Notes under the pieces: generated by a model
The model's input: only the letters and a program-made list of their open reading frames with translations
Told to the model about the DNA's origin: nothing
The model's database searches: none
Made by a program: the position numbers and the translations under genes
Source: Lachnospiraceae bacterium UBA7196
GTDB lineage: Bacteria > Bacillota > Clostridia > Lachnospirales > Lachnospiraceae
Length of the DNA: 64,000 nt
Assembly: GCA_002490835.1 (NCBI GenBank)
Contig: DKUU01000020.1
Location: 6,910-70,909 of the forward strand
Direction of reading: 5' to 3'
Shown: positions 59,111 to 64,000 of the stretch, piece by piece
How the letters are laid out: each line of letters begins with the position of its first letter
How positions within the stretch are numbered: position 1 is the stretch's first letter

Positions 59111-59490
59111 TTTTATTTGACCAAACCAAATTAAAAGTGTACGATGGTTTCACAAGGTTGTGCGAGTATGCGGGCAGGACGAAAGAATGGCAGCAGAGCC
59201 TCTGGAATGAATTTTTGGTAAATAAGGGGTTGTATGACGCTTTCGTCTATTATCTGGAGCAGCATGCGCTTCCGGAGACGCCAAAGTGCGAGGGCTATTC
59301 CCTGACGGACTGCTTCGTATGGCAGATGGAGCAGGATAATCTGCGTCGGGATACGGGGAAGAATACGGCGCAGTGCAATAAGGAAGATATGGTGCTGCGC
59401 GCCTTTTTGATGATGGCGCAGATGCAGAGGCAGCCGGCGGAGCATTTGAGGAAGCTGCGCGAATGGAAGGGTATGGATCAGACCATGTAA
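59107..59490 (+). CDS. Small hypothetical protein coupled to the LacI gene
   Basis: A 127-residue soluble protein whose ATG overlaps the LacI stop by 4 bases. It is helical, rich in Trp, Gln and Met, with no known motif (TRLCEYAGRTKEWQQSLWNE near the start). Co-translation with the repressor suggests a related role, but nothing in the sequence shows it. Confidence 0.6.
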   Translation: MILFDQTKLKVYDGFTRLCEYAGRTKEWQQSLWNEFLVNKGLYDAFVYYLEQHALPETPKCEGYSLTDCFVWQMEQDNLRRDTGKNTAQCNKEDMVLRAFLMMAQMQRQPAEHLRKLREWKGMDQTM

Positions 59491-59537
59491 CGGCACAGCG
59501 GCCTTGCAAAAACGGACAGAGGAAAAAGGAAGTCAGG

Positions 59538-59981
59538 ATGGAACGAACAGAATTTATGGACAGGCTGCAGCGCGCGCTGGCTGGCGGCGTGAACAGCTCA
59601 CAGGTGGCGGAAAATGTGCGCTACTATCAGGATTATATCGACACGGAGATCAGGAAAGGCAGGAGTGAGGCGGAGGTGCTTTCCGGTCTTGGGGATCCGA
59701 GACTTTTGGCAAAGAGCATCATTGAGGCCAATAAGCGTGCGGGTTACGTCGAGGGAACCAATCAGAATTTTGACGAGGAGACACAGGATGACAGGGCGCA
59801 GGGACGCGCAGGCGCTTCGTTTAGCGCCGTTCGTGTGCCGGGCTGGCTCATCTTACTGTTTGTGATCGTGATTGCGCTTCTCGTCATTGGCCTGATCTTT
59901 TCCGCGATCTCTCTTTTAGCGCCCATCATCATCCCGGTGTTGCTCGTAATCCTGCTTTATCATTTTATTCGGGGCAGATGA
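59538..59981 (+). CDS. HAAS-domain (DUF1700-like) membrane protein
   Basis: A 147-residue protein. Residues 1-70 form a HAAS-type helical domain (VRYYQDYIDTEIRKG and LGDPRLLAKSIIE), then an acidic linker (75-100) and two membrane segments (about 108-128 and 130-144). HAAS proteins usually accompany PadR-type regulators, but none is adjacent. I start at ATG 59538, behind AGGAAGTCAGG. Confidence 0.75.
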   Translation: MERTEFMDRLQRALAGGVNSSQVAENVRYYQDYIDTEIRKGRSEAEVLSGLGDPRLLAKSIIEANKRAGYVEGTNQNFDEETQDDRAQGRAGASFSAVRVPGWLILLFVIVIALLVIGLIFSAISLLAPIIIPVLLVILLYHFIRGR

Positions 59982-60064
59982 CAAAAGTAAATTTCATCGG
60001 AATTAATTTTCGGGTAAGGAAAAAGTTTCCCTGCCACCGTCGCACTTTCCTATAAAGTAAAATA

Positions 60065-60093
60065 CAACAGACCGTCAAAAAGACGGTCTGTTG
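60065..60093. terminator. 12-base hairpin after the HAAS gene
   Basis: CAACAGACCGTC pairs perfectly with GACGGTCTGTTG around AAAAA. A T-rich tail is present on the minus side only. Confidence 0.6.
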
Positions 60094-60123
60094 AGGGGAG
60101 TATAAAAAATTGATATAAGGGTC

Positions 60124-60158
60124 TGTAGGCGGAGAATGAAGGGGTATCTCCGTCTACA
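60124..60158. terminator. Second 12-base hairpin
   Basis: TGTAGGCGGAGA pairs with TCTCCGTCTACA (one G-T) around an 11-base loop; ATTATTATTATAG follows. Confidence 0.5.
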
Positions 60159-60338
60159 ATTATTATTATAGTACTTTTTCAGGAAAAAGCAACAAAAAAT
60201 AGTATCAAAGTACCAACACCCCTTTTGGTGCTTTTATCTAAAAAAATAGTACTAAAGGCCCAGTATGCGGTTGAATAAGTTCGTTGTTTCTTTCTCATAC
60301 TATTTCTGTAACACGAAACCAATCAGGAGGTATGGAAG

Positions 60339-60488
60339 ATGTCTAAAAACGATTTTAACCAGAACAGCCAGCAGAATGAGAAGCAGCAGGACAAGAACAA
60401 CCAGAACAATTCGAAGAACAGTTCTAACAGCAGCTCCAACAACAGCTCCAAGAACAGTTCCGGCAACAGCAGCAAGGACAACTACTAA
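60339..60488 (+). CDS. Tiny Asn/Ser/Gln/Lys-rich disordered protein
   Basis: A 49-residue protein with AGGAGGT exactly 7 bases before its ATG. Nearly every residue is Asn, Ser, Gln or Lys, with no hydrophobic core, so it must be disordered. The codons use many different Ser and Asn choices, so it is not a simple DNA repeat. It is followed by its own hairpin (60507-60527). The composition recalls spore-type small proteins or hydrophilic protectants, but I cannot assign it. Confidence 0.7.
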   Translation: MSKNDFNQNSQQNEKQQDKNNQNNSKNSSNSSSNNSSKNSSGNSSKDNY

Positions 60489-60506
60489 GCGCTGCCTGAT
60501 CAGAGG

Positions 60507-60530
60507 GGGGACGCATTACGCGTCCCCTTT
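60507..60530 (+). terminator. Terminator after the Asn/Ser-rich gene
   Basis: GGGGACGC and GCGTCCCC pair around ATTAC, followed by TTT. Confidence 0.7.
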
Positions 60531-60537
60531 CGCGTGC

Positions 60538-60566
60538 TTGACACGGAAATCGTTACAGCATACAAT
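60538..60566 (+). promoter_or_regulatory. Consensus promoter abutting the methyltransferase start
   Basis: TTGACA (60538-60543), a 17-base spacer and TACAAT (60561-60566). The expected first transcribed base is at 60573, which is the A of the next gene's ATG. Confidence 0.75.
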
Positions 60567-60572
60567 GTAGCT

Positions 60573-61721
60573 ATGGAAAAATTAGAGTATATCGTGCCCT
60601 GTCATTTCGGACTGGAAGCCGTATTGAAAAGAGAACTCACTAAGCTGGGATTAGCGATCACCTGCGTTGACGACGGCCGGATCACTTTTAGCGGGGATGT
60701 CGGCGCGCTTTGCCGCGCCAATGTTTTTTTGCGCAGCGCAGAGCGGGTACTGATTAAGATAGGAAGTTTTCGTGCGGAGACCTTTGAGGAGCTTTTTCAG
60801 GGAACGCGGGAACTGCCCTGGGAAGCTTATATCCCGAAGGACGGGAAATTCTGGGTGGCAAAGGCGGCCAGTGTGAAAAGTAAGCTTTTCAGCCCGTCAG
60901 ACATCCAGTCGGTGATGAAAAAGGCGATGGTGGAGCGCATGAAGAGCGTCTACCATATCGACTGGTTTACGGAGAGCGGCGCATCCTATCCTGTCCGTGT
61001 CTTCATCAAAAAAGACGAGGTGACGGTGGGACTGGATACTTCGGGGGAATCCTTACATAAACGGGGCTACCGCAAGCTTGTGGCCAAAGCCCCGATCGCG
61101 GAGAATCTGGCGGCGGCGCTTCTGATGCTGACGCCTTGGCAGGGGGACAGGATATTGGTCGATCCCTTCTGCGGCAGCGGGACGATCCCCATCGAGGCGG
61201 CAATGATGGCGGCCCATATCGCGCCCGGCAAAAACAGGAGCTTTCTGGCGCAGGAGTGGACGAAACTTGTGCCGCAGCGCCTTTGGCAGGCGGCTTTAGA
61301 GGAAGCGGCCGATTTGGAAGATCTTACCGTGCAGACACAGATTCAGGGCTACGATATCGACGAGGAGATGGTCTCCATCGCCAGAGCCAACGCGCGCCTT
61401 GCGGGGGTGGAAGGACTGATCCATTTTCAGCAAAGAGGCGTGGAACAGCTCAGTCATGCGAAAAAGTATGGGTTCATCCTCACCAATCCACCCTATGGCG
61501 AGAGACTGGAGGAGAAGGAGAATCTGCAGGCGCTGTATCGGACGCTGGGAGAACGCTTTTTTGCGCTGGATTCGTGGTCGATGTACGTGATCACGGCCTA
61601 CGAGCAGGCGGAAGCGGCAATCGGCAGAAAGGCGGATAAGAACAGGAAGCTGTATAATGGCATGATGAAGACATATTTTTATCAGTACATGGGTCCGAAA
61701 CCCACCGGGAGCAAGAGATGA
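60573..61721 (+). CDS. THUMP-domain RNA methyltransferase (RlmL/K-like)
   Basis: A 382-residue class I AdoMet methyltransferase. The N-terminal ferredoxin-like/THUMP part (about 1-155) is followed by the catalytic domain with DPFCGSGTIPIEAAMMAAHI (about 200-220) and the target-base motif ILTNPPYGERL. It should make N2-methylguanine in 23S rRNA or tRNA, like the N-terminal half of RlmL. There is no ribosome binding site before ATG 60573; a longer in-frame GTG start would run through the promoter. It overlaps the next gene by 4 bases. Confidence 0.9.
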   Translation: MEKLEYIVPCHFGLEAVLKRELTKLGLAITCVDDGRITFSGDVGALCRANVFLRSAERVLIKIGSFRAETFEELFQGTRELPWEAYIPKDGKFWVAKAASVKSKLFSPSDIQSVMKKAMVERMKSVYHIDWFTESGASYPVRVFIKKDEVTVGLDTSGESLHKRGYRKLVAKAPIAENLAAALLMLTPWQGDRILVDPFCGSGTIPIEAAMMAAHIAPGKNRSFLAQEWTKLVPQRLWQAALEEAADLEDLTVQTQIQGYDIDEEMVSIARANARLAGVEGLIHFQQRGVEQLSHAKKYGFILTNPPYGERLEEKENLQALYRTLGERFFALDSWSMYVITAYEQAEAAIGRKADKNRKLYNGMMKTYFYQYMGPKPTGSKR

Positions 61722-62794
61722 CACAGGCACAGGCGTTGATGAGAAGCACATTACTATACTGTATTCTGTTCGTGGCGGCGGCGATGAGCGTGATGCTTTA
61801 TTATTCCGCGACAAAGACGGTAGATGTGCCGGATGTGGCGCAGGACGAGGTAGTTTCTTCCCAGCAGCCGCAGACGGAGCCAGTCGTTCCTGCGCAGACT
61901 GACGAAATTAGGATTGACCGGAATAGTCAGTCTACAAATTATTTCTGCGTGCCGATGCCGGAGAGCGTGAAGGCGGAAGAAGTGGTTTTGGAAAATCATT
62001 ATATGAACGAAGAATTGTGGATCAGCATCAGTTCTTCCCAACCCGAATTATTTCAGGATTTTTACACGGCTAACAGTGTTTACGGAAACAGTAAGAATGT
62101 GAAGGACGGTCATTTTGAGGCGGGAAAGGAGCGGACATATCTGCGCTTTGCCTTAGATGGTGTGTACGAGTACAACAGTATTTTTGAGGATCATATTCTG
62201 TACGTGGAGTTTGTGCCGCCCAAAGAAGTATATGAGAAGATCATCGTGGTGGATCCCGCTTACGGCGGCGGGGAGACGGGCGTGGTGGAAAAGGATGTCA
62301 TGTCTAAGGATATTACGCTGAATATCGCTAAGGCACTCAAGGCAAAACTCGACGGGAGTGACATCAAAGTTTACTATACCAGAATGGACGACAGCGATCC
62401 CGCGGCGGCGGACCGCGTGGGTCTCTCTGTGGCGACCAAGGCAGACATGCTGATCCGTATCGAGGTAAGCGGTGACGAAAACAGCAAACTTTACGGCACT
62501 ACGACAGTCTACAACAGTCAGTTTTTCATTCCCGGTTTCGGCAACGTGGAGCTGGCGGATCTTCTGGAACGGGAAGTGGTCACTTCCATCAGCGGCAAGG
62601 CCGGCGGACTGGTCGAGGCGACGGAGGCGGATGAGGTGATCGGCAATGCAACGGTTCCAGCGGCGGCGGTCCGGGTGGGGTATCTCACCAACAGTCAGGA
62701 GGCAATCCTCTTGCAGCGGGAGGATTATATTGAACGGATCGCGGATGGTATTTATAACGCGGTGATGAAAGCTTATGAGGTGCGTGAGAAGTGA
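61718..62794 (+). CDS. Membrane-anchored degenerate N-acetylmuramoyl-L-alanine amidase
   Basis: A 358-residue protein: N-terminal membrane anchor (about 9-29), a Gln/Pro/Val-rich linker, an AMIN-like beta domain (about 72-168) and an Amidase_3 fold (about 174-355). The zinc site is mostly lost: DPGHGG is DPAYGG (Tyr182 for His), IHAN is IEVS (Glu249 for His), and the catalytic Glu near the end is Arg319 in VRVGYLTN; only Glu191 remains. It is therefore probably a non-catalytic wall-binding or regulatory protein. GGGAG precedes the ATG. Confidence 0.85.
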   Translation: MTQAQALMRSTLLYCILFVAAAMSVMLYYSATKTVDVPDVAQDEVVSSQQPQTEPVVPAQTDEIRIDRNSQSTNYFCVPMPESVKAEEVVLENHYMNEELWISISSSQPELFQDFYTANSVYGNSKNVKDGHFEAGKERTYLRFALDGVYEYNSIFEDHILYVEFVPPKEVYEKIIVVDPAYGGGETGVVEKDVMSKDITLNIAKALKAKLDGSDIKVYYTRMDDSDPAAADRVGLSVATKADMLIRIEVSGDENSKLYGTTTVYNSQFFIPGFGNVELADLLEREVVTSISGKAGGLVEATEADEVIGNATVPAAAVRVGYLTNSQEAILLQREDYIERIADGIYNAVMKAYEVREK

Positions 62795-63405
62795 AAATCA
62801 TATTTGCGACGGGAAATGAAGGAAAAATGCGGGAGATTCGCGCGATCCTTACTGATGTGGAGGCGGAGATCCTTTCTATGAAAGAAGCGGGTATAAAGCT
62901 TACTATCGAGGAGAACGGCGAAAGTTTTGCGGAGAATGCGGCGATCAAGGCGAAGGCTGTGGCACAGGCGCTGGCGGCAGCGGGAAAATTTCATGACTGC
63001 GCAGTGCTGGCGGACGATTCGGGTCTGGAGATTGACTGCTTAAACGGGGAACCGGGGATTCACTCGGCGAGATATCTTGGGGAGGAGACGCCCTTTGACG
63101 TAAAGAGCAGAGACTTGCTTAAGAGGATGGAGCATATACCGGATGCGGAGCGGAGCGCAAGGTTTGTCTGCGCGATCGCGGCAGTGTTTGCGGACGGGGA
63201 GACGGTCACGACAAGGGGGACCATCGAGGGCCGGATCGGTCATGCGCTCAAGGGTGACAACGGCTTCGGTTACGACCCCATTTTTTATCTGCCGGAGTAC
63301 GGACGCACGGCGGCGGAGCTTACCGATGAAGAAAAGAACAGCATCAGCCACAGGAGCAGAGCGCTTGCGCTGATGAAAGAAGAACTGCTAAAAAGGGGCT
63401 TTTAG
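62791..63405 (+). CDS. rdgB: XTP/dITP diphosphatase (RdgB/HAM1)
   Basis: A 204-residue house-cleaning enzyme that removes inosine and xanthosine triphosphates. It begins KIIFATGNEGKMREI and has ENAAIKAKAVA, ADDSGLEID, the LNGEPGIHSARY stretch, GDNGFGYDPIF and SHRSRAL. The start is GTG 62791, overlapping the previous stop (GTGA). Confidence 0.94.
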   Translation: MKIIFATGNEGKMREIRAILTDVEAEILSMKEAGIKLTIEENGESFAENAAIKAKAVAQALAAAGKFHDCAVLADDSGLEIDCLNGEPGIHSARYLGEETPFDVKSRDLLKRMEHIPDAERSARFVCAIAAVFADGETVTTRGTIEGRIGHALKGDNGFGYDPIFYLPEYGRTAAELTDEEKNSISHRSRALALMKEELLKRGF

Positions 63406-63414
63406 GATAACAGC

Positions 63415-63897
63415 ATGAGAGTATTGATCGTGAGCGACAGTCATCGATATGACAAAAATCTATTTCAGGTCTTAGAGCAGACCGGACCCTACGATATGCT
63501 GATCCATTGCGGGGATGTGGAAGGAAGCGAGCGCATCATCAGCGAAAAGGCGGGCTGTCCGGTGGAGATGGTGCAGGGCAATAACGACTTTTTTTCCGGC
63601 CTTCCCAGAGAAAAGGAGTTTATGGTCGGGCAGTATAAGGTCTGGCTGACCCATGGACATCATTACAACATCGCCATGAATACGGAGACCATTAAGCAGG
63701 AAGCGATCGCCAGAGAGGTGGACATCGTCATGTGCGGCCACTCGCACAGGCCCGTCGTGGAGATCGGACAGGCAGTCACCCTCATCAATCCCGGCAGCAT
63801 CAGTTATCCCAGACAGGAGAACCGCAGGCCGAGCTTTATCCTGATGGAACTTGACCGGATGGGGGAAGCGCATTATACGGTCAACTACGTATCTTAA
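63415..63897 (+). CDS. YfcE/MJ0936-family metallophosphoesterase
   Basis: A 160-residue calcineurin-like phosphodiesterase with VSDSH, IHCGDVEG, QGNNDFF, THGHHYN and CGHSHRP, the full set of metal ligands. Relatives hydrolyse phosphodiesters, but the natural substrate is not known. It lies 9 bases after rdgB, a pairing common in Clostridia. Confidence 0.92.
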   Translation: MRVLIVSDSHRYDKNLFQVLEQTGPYDMLIHCGDVEGSERIISEKAGCPVEMVQGNNDFFSGLPREKEFMVGQYKVWLTHGHHYNIAMNTETIKQEAIAREVDIVMCGHSHRPVVEIGQAVTLINPGSISYPRQENRRPSFILMELDRMGEAHYTVNYVS

Positions 63898-63912
63898 CAG
63901 TGAAAAAAGCGG

Positions 63913-63941
63913 TTGACAGAAAAAAGGCGGTATTATATAAT
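63913..63941 (+). promoter_or_regulatory. Promoter of the terminal tRNA gene
   Basis: TTGACA (63913-63918), a 17-base spacer and TATAAT (63936-63941). Confidence 0.8.
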
Positions 63942-63977
63942 GTTAAATGCGTTGTGAGAACGGCGGCAGCGCCCTTG

Positions 63978-64000
63978 CGGGGTGTGGCTCAGCTTGGCTA
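63978..64000 (+). tRNA. 5' part of a tRNA, probably tRNA-Pro
   Basis: CGGGGTG (63978-63984) looks like the acceptor 5' arm of Firmicute tRNA-Pro, then TG, D-stem GCTC and the D loop AGCTTGGCTA. The anticodon lies outside the window, so the identity is likely but not proven. Confidence 0.65.

Larger units (their letters stand above)
59982..60338. other. Hairpin-rich noncoding region
   Basis: The 357-base gap has a 12-base stem at 60065-60093, a second at 60124-60158 followed by AT-rich sequence, and a weak CACC/GGTG hairpin with CTTTT near 60217-60234. ATAGTACT/AGTACT motifs recur at 60169 and 60247. It could encode a small RNA; no reading frame with a good start site is seen except the gene beginning at 60339. 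Confidence 0.5.

Overview
The window looks like chromosomal DNA of an anaerobic low-to-mid GC Firmicute, most likely a member of the Lachnospiraceae (Clostridia). The basis is the protein styles (SleB-type cortex-lytic-like hydrolase, LysS fused to an HD domain, GH94 cellobiose phosphorylase, YtrA-type GntR regulator, DnaE-type polymerase, GNAT-free housekeeping islands), strong AGGAGG ribosome binding sites, TTG/GTG starts, and consensus TTGACA-N17-TATAAT promoters. No phage, transposase, integrase or CRISPR array is visible; nearly all genes are on the + strand.

Layout. 1-5829: a signalling group of a FecR-domain surface protein with a DKP/DEP repeat stalk, a CHASE2 adenylate-cyclase-like protein, a TIM-barrel sugar isomerase and a GAF/HD-GYP protein. 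5848-7233 (minus) is an orphan DUF234-type ATPase; a paralogue sits at 29591-31009. 7440-10787: response regulator, soluble histidine kinase and a two-gene ABC exporter (lantibiotic/bacitracin-resistance type). 10939-29427 is mostly housekeeping: dnaE, pfkA, an rRNA/tRNA methyltransferase, proC, a SleB-like wall hydrolase behind a WalR-like box, NfeD and SPFH proteins, argF, birA, dusB, greA, lysS-HD and a large DUF2339-like membrane protein. 30998-35602 holds a diguanylate cyclase and a polytopic membrane protein.

35808-46794 is the most striking block: HD-GYP response regulator, free Hpt protein, PAS histidine kinase, second (degenerate) HD-GYP response regulator, cheR, cheB, a CheY-like receiver, cheA, cheW and an MCP, all one direction with short gaps and no flagellar genes in view. 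It reads as a chemosensory array wired to a phosphorelay and to c-di-GMP turnover. It ends at a terminator, followed by tRNA-Arg(ACG).

46939-55317: tRNA-Arg, a coupled PIN-domain/small-protein pair resembling a toxin-antitoxin module, a gene remnant, a YtrA-like regulator with its ABC transporter, an ECF sigma factor with two unfamiliar partner genes and its own ECF-like promoter, a pyridoxal kinase, a MerR regulator and an esterase. 55350-59981: cellobiose phosphorylase (minus) divergent from its likely LacI-family repressor, plus small genes. 60339-63897: a tiny Asn/Ser-rich protein, an apparently leaderless RNA methyltransferase gene, a membrane-anchored pseudo-amidase that has lost its zinc ligands, rdgB and a phosphodiesterase. 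The window ends inside what looks like a tRNA-Pro gene behind a perfect promoter.

All functional calls rest on reading motifs by eye; no database search was run.
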